This document shows, piece by piece, positions 53,556 to 62,754 of a stretch of 64,000 bases of DNA. The DNA is from Rhodocyclaceae bacterium. GTDB taxonomy: Bacteria; Pseudomonadota; Gammaproteobacteria; Burkholderiales; Rhodocyclaceae. Where the stretch lies: contig JAGRGD010000037.1 of the NCBI GenBank assembly GCA_020445665.1, forward strand, positions 1-64,000. The letters run 5' to 3'. The first letter of the stretch is position 1; every line of letters begins with the position of its first letter. A model generated the notes under the pieces. It made no database searches. It was not told the origin of the DNA and saw only the letters and a list, made by a program, of their open reading frames with translations. Both the position numbers and the translations under genes were made by a program.

Positions 53556-55330
53556 AATCGTCGCTCGCCCTTTACCGGCGGCTGTTGGGGTCGATCCGGC
53601 CGTACCGGCGGGTGGTCGGGCTGTCGGTGCTGGCCATGGTCATCGCCGCGGCACTGGAGCCCGTCCTCCCTGCGCTGCTCAAGCCGCTGGTCGATGAGAG
53701 CCTGATCAACAAGAACGCCACCGCCCAGTGGCAGATTCCGTTGTTCCTGCTGTTCGCCTTTCTGTTCAAGGGCCTCGCCGAGTACGCTGCCAGCGTGTCG
53801 AGCCAGTGGATCGCCCACAAGGCGATCACCGACCTGCGCCAGCAGGTCTTCCGCCACCAGATGCACCTGCCGATGGCGACCCACCTGGGCGAGTCGGGCG
53901 GCCGCATGCTGTCGCGCATCCTCTACGACATCCCGCAGGTCGGCTCGGCCCTATCCAATGCCTGGATCATCGTCATCCGCGATTCGATGGTGATCGTCGG
54001 GCTGACCGCCTACCTGGTCTACACGGCCTGGGAACTGACCCTGATGATCGTCGCGATCGCCCCGGTGGTGGCGTGGCTGATCCGCGTTGCGAGCCGCAAG
54101 CTGCGCGGCTCCAACCGGCAGATGCAGGAGACCACCGGCCAGCTCACCGGCGCGGTCGAGGAGTCGCTGGCGGGAATCCGCGAGATCAAGCTGTTCGGTA
54201 CCCATGACCACGAGGATCGCCACTTCGCCGGCATCGCCGAGCGCCTGCGCCAGCAGACCATGCGCACGGTGCGGGTCTCCGCCGCCAACGTGCCGTTGGT
54301 GCAGGTGCTGGCCGCCGCCGCGGTGTCCGCGGTGATCTGGACCGCCACCGCGCTGTCGGCCCAGGACAAGCTCACGCCCGGCGAGTTCGTCGCCTTCGTC
54401 ACCGCGATGTCGATGCTGTTCGAGCCGATCCGCCGGCTGACCAACATCAACGCGGTGATCCAGAAGGGCCTCGCCGGCGCCCAGAGCCTGTTCGAGCTCC
54501 TCGACACCCCCGCCGAACCCGACACCGAGAGCGGCGAGCGGGGACGGGTGCGCGGCGCCCTGCGCTTCGACCGGGTGTGCTTCCGCTACCCCGGGCAGGA
54601 CGACTGGGCGCTGGAGGACCTCAGCCTCGACATCGAGCCCGGCCGCACCGTCGCGCTGGTGGGCGCCTCGGGCAGCGGCAAGACCACCCTGGTGAACCTG
54701 ATCGCCCGCTTCTTCGAGCCGGAGCGGGGTCGCATCCTGCTCGACGACGCGACCCTGTGCTCGCTGCCCCTGGGCTGGCTGCGCGGCCAGCTCGGCTGGG
54801 TCGGCCAGCAGGTGGTGCTGTTCGACGACACCGTCGCCGCCAACATCGCCTACGGCCAGCCGGACATCCCGCGGGAGGCAATCGTCGCTGCGGCCCGCGC
54901 CGCCCACGCCTGGGAGTTCATCGAGAAGCTGCCCGACGGGCTCGAGACCCGCGTCGGCACCAACGGGAGCCAGCTCTCGGGTGGCCAGCGCCAGCGCATC
55001 GCGATCGCCCGCGCCTTCCTCAAGGACGCCCCGATCCTGCTGCTCGACGAGGCCACCTCGGCCCTCGACAACGAATCGGAGCGGGCGGTCAAGGACGCCC
55101 TGGTGCAGTTGCGCCGCAACCGCACGGTGCTGGTCGTCGCCCACCGCCTGTCCACGATCCGCGACGCGGACGAGATCGTCGTGATGGAACGCGGCCGCAT
55201 CGTCGAGCGGGGCAGCCACGACGCCCTGCTCGCCCAGGACGGCGCCTACGCCCGCCTTCTGCGCAGCGGCGAGGAGGTGCTCGCCGACCTGACCCCGCGG
55301 GGCGCCGAGGCGGAGGTCGGGGGGCGATGA
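53552..55330 (+). CDS. msbA: Lipid A export ABC transporter MsbA
   Basis: A 592-residue half-transporter with six membrane helices (about 1-330) and an ATPase domain. The Walker A motif is GASGSGKTT, the signature LSGGQRQRIAIARAFLKDA, Walker B ILLLDEATSALD and the H-loop VVAHRLSTI. It flips lipid A-core across the inner membrane as a homodimer. The context, a cluster of LPS glycosyltransferases and a ligase, supports MsbA over other exporters. The start overlaps the phosphatase stop codon. Confidence 0.93.
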   Translation: MKSSLALYRRLLGSIRPYRRVVGLSVLAMVIAAALEPVLPALLKPLVDESLINKNATAQWQIPLFLLFAFLFKGLAEYAASVSSQWIAHKAITDLRQQVFRHQMHLPMATHLGESGGRMLSRILYDIPQVGSALSNAWIIVIRDSMVIVGLTAYLVYTAWELTLMIVAIAPVVAWLIRVASRKLRGSNRQMQETTGQLTGAVEESLAGIREIKLFGTHDHEDRHFAGIAERLRQQTMRTVRVSAANVPLVQVLAAAAVSAVIWTATALSAQDKLTPGEFVAFVTAMSMLFEPIRRLTNINAVIQKGLAGAQSLFELLDTPAEPDTESGERGRVRGALRFDRVCFRYPGQDDWALEDLSLDIEPGRTVALVGASGSGKTTLVNLIARFFEPERGRILLDDATLCSLPLGWLRGQLGWVGQQVVLFDDTVAANIAYGQPDIPREAIVAAARAAHAWEFIEKLPDGLETRVGTNGSQLSGGQRQRIAIARAFLKDAPILLLDEATSALDNESERAVKDALVQLRRNRTVLVVAHRLSTIRDADEIVVMERGRIVERGSHDALLAQDGAYARLLRSGEEVLADLTPRGAEAEVGGR

Positions 55331-56352
55331 GCCGGGTCGCGCTCTATTTCGTGGCCTCGCCGCTGCAGTATCTGGCGGCCCGCCGCATCGCCGAGTCCCA
55401 CGAGGCCGGCGCCCGCCAGGTGCTGGTGTGGTACAAGCGCGGCGTCACGCCTGTGGTCCAGGAAGGTGAGTGGGACGTCGCCAGCTATATGGCCTGGCCC
55501 CGCTGGGAGCCCCTGCCGGGCGCCTTCGGCCGGCACCGCCGCCTGCGCGCCAACATCCGCCAGGTGGCCGCGCTGGTGGGCCCCTGCGACGAGCTGGCGA
55601 TCCACAGCGCGGTGTTCGACACCGAGGCCATCAACTACTTCCTGCGGGCGTTGCCGCGGGCCTGCGGGGCCCGCACGATGCAGGCCCGGATCCTGCCCGA
55701 CGGCATCATCAGCGTCCGGCGCTATCCGCTCAACGCGTCGAAGCGCCTGGCCCAGTTCGCCCGCAAGCTGCGCCGCCTGGCTGCGCCAGAGCTTGACTAC
55801 TGGTGCTTCGCCGGCGACCGCATCGGGTCGGACGCCCCGTTCTGCGACCGCATCTACGTGCTGCCGGGCCTGCCTCACGAGTATCCCGACGACAAGGTCG
55901 TGCGCCTGCCGGCGCTGGTGGATGCCGGCGCCCGGAAGGGCGACGCCGACACACCCCGTCGCGCGCTGATCATCGGCCAGCCCCTGTTCGGCACCGGCCT
56001 GCTGTCGGCCGCCGATCGCGACGCGGTCGGCCGCGAGATGCGCGACTGGCTGGCCCGCCACGACATCACCGCGGTGGACTACAAGGGCCACCCCAAGGAC
56101 CCGGCGCGGGAGCTCTGCGGACCGGACGACCAGATCCTCGAACTGGACGAACCGCTCGAGGTGTGGATGAGCCACACGCCCTACGCCGCCGTGCTCGGTG
56201 TGCGCTCCTCCGCCCTGCTCTTCGCCCGTCAGCTGTACGGGCCCGCCACGCCGGTGCTGGCCTTCGGCTGGGACCGGGTCCGCTTCAAGTCGGCGTCGGA
56301 GCGGCGCGACATGGAGCGGACCTTCCGCGCGTGTGGCGTGGAGCTCGAATGA
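55327..56352 (+). CDS. Sialyltransferase-like protein (GT52/GT38 type)
   Basis: A 341-residue protein without membrane helices. It starts with a Rossmann-like strand (ALYFVASPLQYLAARRIAES), as in the capsule and LPS sialyltransferase families. It also carries, in order, the three motifs common to bacterial sialyltransferases: a DG motif (ILPDGIISVRR, residues about 121-131), an HP motif (DYKGHPKDP, about 255-263) and an SS motif (GVRSSALLF, about 291-299). The first motif has Pro-Asp-Gly instead of the acidic pair. The donor sugar cannot be told; no sialic-acid synthesis genes are in the window. Start overlaps the msbA stop. Confidence 0.6.
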   Translation: MSRVALYFVASPLQYLAARRIAESHEAGARQVLVWYKRGVTPVVQEGEWDVASYMAWPRWEPLPGAFGRHRRLRANIRQVAALVGPCDELAIHSAVFDTEAINYFLRALPRACGARTMQARILPDGIISVRRYPLNASKRLAQFARKLRRLAAPELDYWCFAGDRIGSDAPFCDRIYVLPGLPHEYPDDKVVRLPALVDAGARKGDADTPRRALIIGQPLFGTGLLSAADRDAVGREMRDWLARHDITAVDYKGHPKDPARELCGPDDQILELDEPLEVWMSHTPYAAVLGVRSSALLFARQLYGPATPVLAFGWDRVRFKSASERRDMERTFRACGVELE

Positions 56353-57641
56353 CCGTGGCCGCGTTGCCCGAGCGGTTCCATGCCCGGCCCCTGCCCTCCG
56401 GCGTTCACCCCGCCGCCTGGGCGGCCTGCGCCGCGGTGGCGCTGCTGATGGTGTTCCCCGCCGCCAGTGGCGCGATCCTCGCGGTCCTGGCCCTGTGGGG
56501 CATCGGCCTGCTGCTGCGGGAGGGCGCGCTGTCCCGGCCCGAACGCCAGTTCGGACTCGTCTGCCTCTTGCTCCCGGCGGCGGTGGCCTTCAACATGGCG
56601 CAGACCGGCTGGGCCTTCCACCTGCTCGATCGCCCCATGCACCTCATCTATGCCGCCTTTGTCGCCCTCCTGCTGGCCCGCCGCGGACTCGGCCTGCGCC
56701 CCTTCGTGGCGGCGGTGATCCTCGCCGCACTGGCCGCCGGAGGCGTTGCCCTGGTCGAGGGCGTGTGGCTGGACCATGGGCGCGTGCATGGCCTCGACGG
56801 CCGCTGGAACGCGGTGCCCTTCGGCAACTTCGCCCTGCTCCTCGGCTGCCTCGGGCTGGCCGGCGGCCTGGCCCTGGCCCGTGACGAGCGCGCCGGCCGC
56901 TGGTGGTTGCTGGGCGGCGTCGCCGCGCTGGGCAGCGCCGGCCTCGCCTCGATCCTCTCCTCGACCCGGGGCGGCTGGATCACGCTGCCGGTGCTGCTGC
57001 TCGTCGCCAGCCTGGCGCGCCGCGATTTCCGCAGGTCGGCGCGGCTCGCACTGGTTGCCGCGGTGCTGGCCATTGCCGCCGCCGGCTATCACCTCTCACC
57101 CCAGGTTCAGGGTCGGGTCGGCGACGCGATCGCCAACGTCAGTCGTTTCGTCGAAGCACCCGACGCCCTCGACAGCATGGAAAACGCCACCGGAATCCGC
57201 CTGGCCATGTGGCGCTGGGGCCTCGCCCGTTTCGCCGAATCGCCCTGGCAGGGCGTGGGCTACGCGAACTACGCGCAGCGGCGCGCCGAATCGGTCGAGC
57301 GCGGCGAGTTGCCTGCCCACTTCAACGACCTCGCCAACCTCCACAACGAGATCATCAGCAGCCTGGCCTTTGCCGGCCTGCCCGGCGGCATCGCACTGCT
57401 GGCCTTCTGGGCGCTGGCGCTGCGCTTCTTCGCCTCGCGCCTCGGTCGCGGCGACGACCCTGCGAGCCGCTACTTCGCCACGGCGGGCCTGCTGGTGGTG
57501 GTCGGCACGGCCCTGTTCTCGATGACCGAGGGCCTGCTCGGCACCCGCTCCGGCACCTACGGCTTCGCCCTGCTGCTGGCCCTGCCCGCCGCCGCCCTGA
57601 TGGCCCGCGAGCGCGCGCTTTGCGACGGGGAGGGCTCATGA
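56349..57641 (+). CDS. O-antigen ligase (WaaL/Wzy_C family)
   Basis: A 430-residue membrane protein with about ten helices. It carries the ligase-family core: STRGGWITLPVLLL (the RGGW motif), a large periplasmic loop (GRWNAVPFG, SMENATGIRLAMW, SPWQGVGYANY) and the catalytic His region DLANLHNEIISSLAFAGLPG. It probably transfers O-antigen or another sugar to the lipid A-core. Start overlaps the previous stop (ATGA), and the next gene overlaps its stop. Confidence 0.88.
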   Translation: MTVAALPERFHARPLPSGVHPAAWAACAAVALLMVFPAASGAILAVLALWGIGLLLREGALSRPERQFGLVCLLLPAAVAFNMAQTGWAFHLLDRPMHLIYAAFVALLLARRGLGLRPFVAAVILAALAAGGVALVEGVWLDHGRVHGLDGRWNAVPFGNFALLLGCLGLAGGLALARDERAGRWWLLGGVAALGSAGLASILSSTRGGWITLPVLLLVASLARRDFRRSARLALVAAVLAIAAAGYHLSPQVQGRVGDAIANVSRFVEAPDALDSMENATGIRLAMWRWGLARFAESPWQGVGYANYAQRRAESVERGELPAHFNDLANLHNEIISSLAFAGLPGGIALLAFWALALRFFASRLGRGDDPASRYFATAGLLVVVGTALFSMTEGLLGTRSGTYGFALLLALPAAALMARERALCDGEGS

Positions 57642-58678
57642 GCGCGTCGGCCGCCGCTTCGCCCCGCACCGTCGTGGTTCACCACCGCAGCGGCATCGGC
57701 GACCTGGTCTGGCACATCCCCTACTTCCGCGCCGTCGCGGCGACCAGCCTCGATGGCCGGGTGTCGGTAATCGCCCGCCCGTCCTGCTGCGCCACCGATC
57801 TGCTCAGCGCCGAGCCCTGCATCGAGACGGTTATCGAGTACGACCGGCGGCCACGGCCGAGCGAGCAGCGGCAGGGCCGCCACGACAGCCTGAAGTCCCA
57901 GCTCGCCTTCGCCCGCGAATTGCGCGGTCACGGCTTTGACCGCGCCGTGATCTTCTCCGGCCGGATGCGCTACGGCGTCCTCGCCTGGCTGGCCGGCATC
58001 CGCCGCCGCTCCGGCTTCGGCTTCAGCATTGGCGAGCGCCTCTTTCTCAACGACCCACCCTTCATCCAGCGCTACCGGGGCGGGGGGAGCTGGGTCTATC
58101 CGGAGGCCACCGACTTCGCTATCGCCCACGGCTTCGTCGATGCGCCGCAGCTCCCCCGGCTGCACGTGCCGGACGAACTCGCCGCAGACGTCGGCAGCGC
58201 GCTGGCCGCGCTGCCCCGGCCCCTCTACGGCCTGGCCATCGGTGCCTCCGACCCGCGCAAACGCTGGCCCGTCTCGCACTTCGCCGAGCTGGCGCGGGAT
58301 CTGCGCGAGCGCGGCATCGGCGTGCTGCTGATCGGCGGCCCCGGCGACACCGACGACGCCGAGTCGATCCTGCGCGCCCTGCCGCCGGAGTTGCGTCCCG
58401 GCGCCACCGCCCTGAACCAGCGCTCGGTGTTGCGCAGCGCCGCGGCGCTCACCCACTGCGATTTCTGCGTCGGCAACGACACCGGCATCCTCAACGTCAG
58501 CGCGGCGGTCGAGTGCGCCAGTCTCGGCCTCTTCGGCGCCACCCGGCCCCTCACCCACGACCCGCAGATCCATGCCGTCGAGGGCGACGGCATGGAGACG
58601 ATCCACGCCGACCGGGTGCTGGCGCGCCTGGCGATGATCGGCGCGCCGGGTTTCGCGGCCGGGGCGGAGGAGGGCTGA
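57638..58678 (+). CDS. Glycosyltransferase family 9 (heptosyltransferase-like)
   Basis: A 346-residue GT-B enzyme. The N-terminal motif HHRSGIGDLVWHIPYFRAV and the C-terminal FCVGNDTGILNVSAAVECASLGLFGAT are characteristic of GT9, which transfer heptose from ADP-heptose to the LPS core. The donor here is inferred from family. Its stop shares one base with the next start. Confidence 0.87.
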   Translation: MSASAAASPRTVVVHHRSGIGDLVWHIPYFRAVAATSLDGRVSVIARPSCCATDLLSAEPCIETVIEYDRRPRPSEQRQGRHDSLKSQLAFARELRGHGFDRAVIFSGRMRYGVLAWLAGIRRRSGFGFSIGERLFLNDPPFIQRYRGGGSWVYPEATDFAIAHGFVDAPQLPRLHVPDELAADVGSALAALPRPLYGLAIGASDPRKRWPVSHFAELARDLRERGIGVLLIGGPGDTDDAESILRALPPELRPGATALNQRSVLRSAAALTHCDFCVGNDTGILNVSAAVECASLGLFGATRPLTHDPQIHAVEGDGMETIHADRVLARLAMIGAPGFAAGAEEG

Positions 58679-59580
58679 TGCGCTACCTGGCCCTCGAGTA
58701 CCTGGGCGAGCCATTCGACCGGGTCTTCAATCTCGGCGACGATGTCCAGACCCTGGCCGTGGAGCGCCTGCTGCCCCGGGTGGACGGCCACGTCTCGCGC
58801 GAAGGGCTCGACCAGATCCGCGAGCCCGCGATCGTCGCGATGAACGGCTTCTTCATGCAGTCGGACCACTGGCCGCCGGCCGCCGCCGTGACGCCGCTGT
58901 TCTTCGCCTTCCACGTCGCGCCCGGCAAGCGCGACGTGATCCTCTCGCCAGAGGGCGTCGCCTACCTCAAGCGCCACGCCCCCATTGGCTGCCGCGACGA
59001 GGGCACCGTCGCGCTGCTGCGGGCGCAGGGCATCGACGCCTGGTACAGCCGCTGCGTGACCCTGACCTTCGAGCGCCGTGAGCAGGCGCCCAGGGCGGGC
59101 AAGGTGTTCCTGGTGGCCGGCACCAGCATGGACTTCGACAGCATCATCCCGCGCAGCCTGCGGCGCGAGGCGGTCTATGTGAACCAGGCGAAGCTGCGCC
59201 TGCCTCACTTTTCGGCCACCCTGCGCCGTCAGATGGCCGCCGAACTGCTGGCCGCCTACCGGGATCACGCGCGGCTGGTGATCACCACCAAGATCCACTG
59301 CGCGATGCCCTGCATCGCGATGGGCATCCCGGTGGTGTTTCTCTACGACGCGGCCAAGCGAGACGACTACCGGGTCCGACTGATCGAGGAACTCGTCGGC
59401 ATCCAGTACGTGGACGACTCGCCGCTGCGCGGGCGGGCGCTCAACCCGCTGCGCAGCGGCAAGATCGACTGGTCGCCGGCAGCCCCCGACATCGAGGCAC
59501 TGAAGGCCGACATCCGCCGCGACTTCGGCGAAGCCCTGGCACGGGCCGAGGCCCGATTCCGGGCAGGGGTGGCGGCGTGA
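58678..59580 (+). CDS. Polysaccharide pyruvyl transferase family protein
   Basis: A 300-residue protein. FNLGDDVQTLAVERLLP near residue 17 and the later KRHAPIGCRDEGTVALLRAQG and VITTKIHCAMPCIAMGIPVVF are the motifs of the polysaccharide pyruvyl transferase family, which put ketal pyruvate on sugars. In an LPS cluster it may modify a core or O-antigen sugar. The start is the ATG at 58678 overlapping the previous stop (TGATG). Confidence 0.85.
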   Translation: MRYLALEYLGEPFDRVFNLGDDVQTLAVERLLPRVDGHVSREGLDQIREPAIVAMNGFFMQSDHWPPAAAVTPLFFAFHVAPGKRDVILSPEGVAYLKRHAPIGCRDEGTVALLRAQGIDAWYSRCVTLTFERREQAPRAGKVFLVAGTSMDFDSIIPRSLRREAVYVNQAKLRLPHFSATLRRQMAAELLAAYRDHARLVITTKIHCAMPCIAMGIPVVFLYDAAKRDDYRVRLIEELVGIQYVDDSPLRGRALNPLRSGKIDWSPAAPDIEALKADIRRDFGEALARAEARFRAGVAA

Positions 59581-60647
59581 AGATCCTGCAGATGCTCCAC
59601 AACCACAAGACAGGGGGCGCCGAGCACCACCTGGTGGCCCTGTGCGAGGGTCTGCGAGAACGCGGTCACGAGGTGGAATTCGCCGGCGCCGCCAGCTCCT
59701 GGATCGGTCAGACCCTGGCCGGCAGCGGCTTTCCGGTGCACGACTTCGACTTCCGCGGCCACTACGACGTCGCCGCGATGCTGCGCCTGCCGAGGCTGCT
59801 GACGCGCAATGGCTACGACCTGGTCCACACCCACCTCGTGAGGGCTGCGCGTTACGCCCAGTTGGCGGTGCGATTTACCGGCACGCCGCTGGTCTGCAGC
59901 GTTCACGACCTCCTGACCTGGCGCCACTACCCCCGCCGACACGCGCTGATCGCGGTCTCCGACGCGGTGCGACGCCACCTGGTCTCGCGGGGCTTCTCGC
60001 CCGAGCGGGTGCAGGTCATCCACCCGGGCGCCCGCGACTGCGGCCTCGGCCCGCACACCGCCGCCTTGCGCGACGTCGCCCGCGCCAGCCTCGCGATCGC
60101 CGACGATACCGTCGCCATCGGCCTGGTCGGGCGCGTCGCCGAGGTCAAGGCCCACGACATCGCGATCGCGGCGGTCGCACGCCTCGCCGAACAGGTGTCG
60201 CGCCCATTCAGGCTGTTCGTCATCGGTCCCCTCACCGGTTGGGGGCGGGCCCAGCAGGCTGCCTGCACCCGCGCCGAGGTCGAGTGGCTCGGCGCGCGCA
60301 AGGACATCCCGCAACTGCTTGCCGCCATGGACATCTGCATCCAGCCCTCGCGCAGCGAGGGCATGCCGCTCGCCGTGATGGAGGCAGCTTCGGCCGGCAA
60401 GCCGGTGATTGCGAGCCGCGTCGGCGGTGTGCCGGAGATCATCGAGGACGGGGTCAGCGGCCTGCTGGTCGAACCCGGCTCCAGCCGCGAACTGGCCGAC
60501 GCCCTGGCTCGCCTGATCGAGACTCCCGGGATGGGCCGTGGGCTGGGAGACACCTTGCAGCAGCGCTTCGGGCGGGAGTTCTCCCTGCCGGTCATGATCG
60601 AGCGTACCGAGCGCCACTACGCCACGGTGCTGGGCGGGGCGCGATGA
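59577..60647 (+). CDS. Glycosyltransferase family 4
   Basis: A 356-residue GT-B enzyme. The N-terminus MLHNHKTGGAEHHLVALCEG and the nucleotide-sugar-binding region with the E-x7-E motif (PSRSEGMPLAVMEAASAGKP) mark it as a retaining GT4. The GTG start overlaps the previous stop. Donor and acceptor are unknown; a core or O-antigen sugar is likely from context. Confidence 0.88.
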   Translation: MKILQMLHNHKTGGAEHHLVALCEGLRERGHEVEFAGAASSWIGQTLAGSGFPVHDFDFRGHYDVAAMLRLPRLLTRNGYDLVHTHLVRAARYAQLAVRFTGTPLVCSVHDLLTWRHYPRRHALIAVSDAVRRHLVSRGFSPERVQVIHPGARDCGLGPHTAALRDVARASLAIADDTVAIGLVGRVAEVKAHDIAIAAVARLAEQVSRPFRLFVIGPLTGWGRAQQAACTRAEVEWLGARKDIPQLLAAMDICIQPSRSEGMPLAVMEAASAGKPVIASRVGGVPEIIEDGVSGLLVEPGSSRELADALARLIETPGMGRGLGDTLQQRFGREFSLPVMIERTERHYATVLGGAR

Positions 60648-61678
60648 AGCGCGTGCTGATCGTGCGCGCCTCGGCGATCGGTGATGTGGTCTTCGCCTCG
60701 CCCTTTGCGGCGGCGCTCAAGCGCAGCCACCCGGACGCCCACCTCACCTGGCTGGTCGAGCCCGGCATCGACGAATTGCTGCAGGCCGATCCGGCCATCG
60801 ACGCGCTGGTTCTGTGGCCCAAGGCCGAATGGAAGCGCCTGTGGAAGACGCATCGATACGTTGAGCTGCTGCGCCAGATCCGCGCGCTGCGGCGCACCCT
60901 CCGGGCCGGCGCCTTCGACGTCGCGATCGACCTCCAGAGCCTGCTCAAGAGCGGCCTGCTGACGCGCCTTTCCGGGGCCCCCCGGCGGATCGGCCTCGGC
61001 TCGCGAGAGGGCAGCCAGTGGCTGATGACCGAGGTCGTGCCCAAAGGGGGCCCGGAGCGGCGCATCAGCTCCGAGTACCTGCACCTGGCCGGGCACCTCG
61101 GCCTCGACACCGCTGATTTTCTGCCCCGCCTGCACGTGGCCGACGATGTCGCCCTGCGCAGCCGCGCGCTGCTCGCCGAGCACGGCCTTGCCCCCGACGG
61201 CTACGCGGTGCTGGCGCCGTTCACCACGCGCCCCCAGAAGCACTGGTTCGAGCACCACTGGCAGGCCCTGCTGCCGATGATCCGCGACGAGTTCAACCTG
61301 ACGCCGGTGCTGCTCGGCGGCCCCGCCGACCGGGACGCCGCGGCCCGCATCGCCGCCGCCATGCCCGGCGCGGTGTCGCTGGCCGGCCGCACGCGGCTGC
61401 CCGAAGCAGCCTCGCTGGTGCGCGACGCCGCGCTGCTGATCGGGGTCGACACCGGCCTCACCCACATGGGCATCGCCTTCGCGACGCCGACGGTGGCCCT
61501 GTTCGGCTCGACCCGGCCGTATCTCGACACCGGCCGCGCCAACGCCCGCGTGATCTGGCTCGGGCTTGCCTGCTCGCCGTGCCGGCGTCGCCCCACCTGC
61601 GACGGCGCCTTCACCTGCCTGCGCGACATCCAGCCGCAGCGGGTCGTCGAGGAAGCCCACCGGGCCCTCGCCGCATGA
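60644..61678 (+). CDS. Glycosyltransferase family 9 (WaaC/WaaF-like heptosyltransferase)
   Basis: A 344-residue GT9 enzyme. The start IVRASAIGDVVFASPFAAAL and the late LLIGVDTGLTHMGIAFATPTVALFGST are typical of LPS heptosyltransferases, and the DLQSLLKSGLLTRLSGAPRR region fits WaaC-like enzymes. The C-terminus has a cysteine cluster (CSPCRRRPTC) seen in several GT9 proteins. The start overlaps the GT4 stop (ATGA). Confidence 0.88.
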   Translation: MKRVLIVRASAIGDVVFASPFAAALKRSHPDAHLTWLVEPGIDELLQADPAIDALVLWPKAEWKRLWKTHRYVELLRQIRALRRTLRAGAFDVAIDLQSLLKSGLLTRLSGAPRRIGLGSREGSQWLMTEVVPKGGPERRISSEYLHLAGHLGLDTADFLPRLHVADDVALRSRALLAEHGLAPDGYAVLAPFTTRPQKHWFEHHWQALLPMIRDEFNLTPVLLGGPADRDAAARIAAAMPGAVSLAGRTRLPEAASLVRDAALLIGVDTGLTHMGIAFATPTVALFGSTRPYLDTGRANARVIWLGLACSPCRRRPTCDGAFTCLRDIQPQRVVEEAHRALAA

Positions 61679-62754
61679 AGGTCCTGCACGTCGAATCCGG
61701 CCGCTTCCTCTACGGCGGCGCACGGCAGGTCCAGTACCTGCTGGAGGGGCTGCGCGCCCGCGGCGTGGACAACCTCCTCGCCTGCCCACAGGGCAGCGAT
61801 ATCGCCACCGCGGCGCGGCCGTTCGCCCGGGTGATCGAGATGCCGATGCGCGGCGACGCCGACTTCCGGCTCGCCGGGCGCCTCAGTGCCCTGATCCGCG
61901 CCGAGGCACCCGATCTGGTGCATCTCCACAGCCGCCGCGGGGCCGACCTCTGGGGCGCCCTCGCGGCACGTCGCTGTGGCACGCCGTGCATCCTCTCGCG
62001 CCGGGTCGACAATCCCGAACCGCGCTGGCTGGCCGCGGTGAAGTACCGCCTTTTTGATCACATCGTGACGATCTCCGAGGGCATCCGGCAAGTGCTTCTG
62101 GACGAAGGCGTGCCGGCAGGAAAGGTGAGCTGCGTGCGCAGCGCGGTAGACCCCACCCCCTACCTGCAGGCCTACGACAAGGCCGCCTTCCGGCACAGGC
62201 TCGACCTGCCCGAGACCGCATTGCTGGCAGGCGTGGTGGCCCAGCTGATCGAGCGCAAGGGCCACCGGCACCTGCTCGCCGCCCTGCCCGATGTGCTTGC
62301 CCGCCATCCGGATCTGGTGGTGCTGATCTATGGCCGCGGCCCCCTTGAGGGTCGGCTGAAAGAGCAGATCGCCGCTGCCGGACTGGGCGACGTGGTGCGA
62401 TTGATGGGCTTCGTCGAGGATCTACCCGCGCAGCTCGGCTGCCTCGACCTGCTGGTCCATCCGGCGGACATGGAGGGGCTCGGTGTATCGCTGCTGCAGG
62501 CCGCCGCGGCGCGGGTGCCAGTGATCGCCAGCCGCGCCGGCGGCATGCCGGAAGCGGTGCGGGATGGCATCAATGGCCTGCTGATCATGCCGGGCGACGT
62601 GGCCGGTCTCGGCCGGGCCATGGATCGCCTGCTGGGCGACGCAAGCCTGCGCGCGGCCATGGGCGACGCCGGCCGGGCGCTGGTGCAGCGCGAGTTCTCG
62701 GTGGACGTGATGTGCGAGGGCAATCTCGCCATCTACCGGCAGGTGCTGGCATGA
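61675..62754 (+). CDS. Glycosyltransferase family 4
   Basis: A 359-residue GT-B enzyme. The N-terminus is VESGRFLYGGARQVQYLLEG, and the C-terminal half has VAQLIERKGHRHLLAALP and VHPADMEGLGVSLLQAAAAR, typical of retaining GT4. The start overlaps the previous stop. Donor unknown; likely LPS core or O-antigen. Confidence 0.88.
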   Translation: MKVLHVESGRFLYGGARQVQYLLEGLRARGVDNLLACPQGSDIATAARPFARVIEMPMRGDADFRLAGRLSALIRAEAPDLVHLHSRRGADLWGALAARRCGTPCILSRRVDNPEPRWLAAVKYRLFDHIVTISEGIRQVLLDEGVPAGKVSCVRSAVDPTPYLQAYDKAAFRHRLDLPETALLAGVVAQLIERKGHRHLLAALPDVLARHPDLVVLIYGRGPLEGRLKEQIAAAGLGDVVRLMGFVEDLPAQLGCLDLLVHPADMEGLGVSLLQAAAARVPVIASRAGGMPEAVRDGINGLLIMPGDVAGLGRAMDRLLGDASLRAAMGDAGRALVQREFSVDVMCEGNLAIYRQVLA

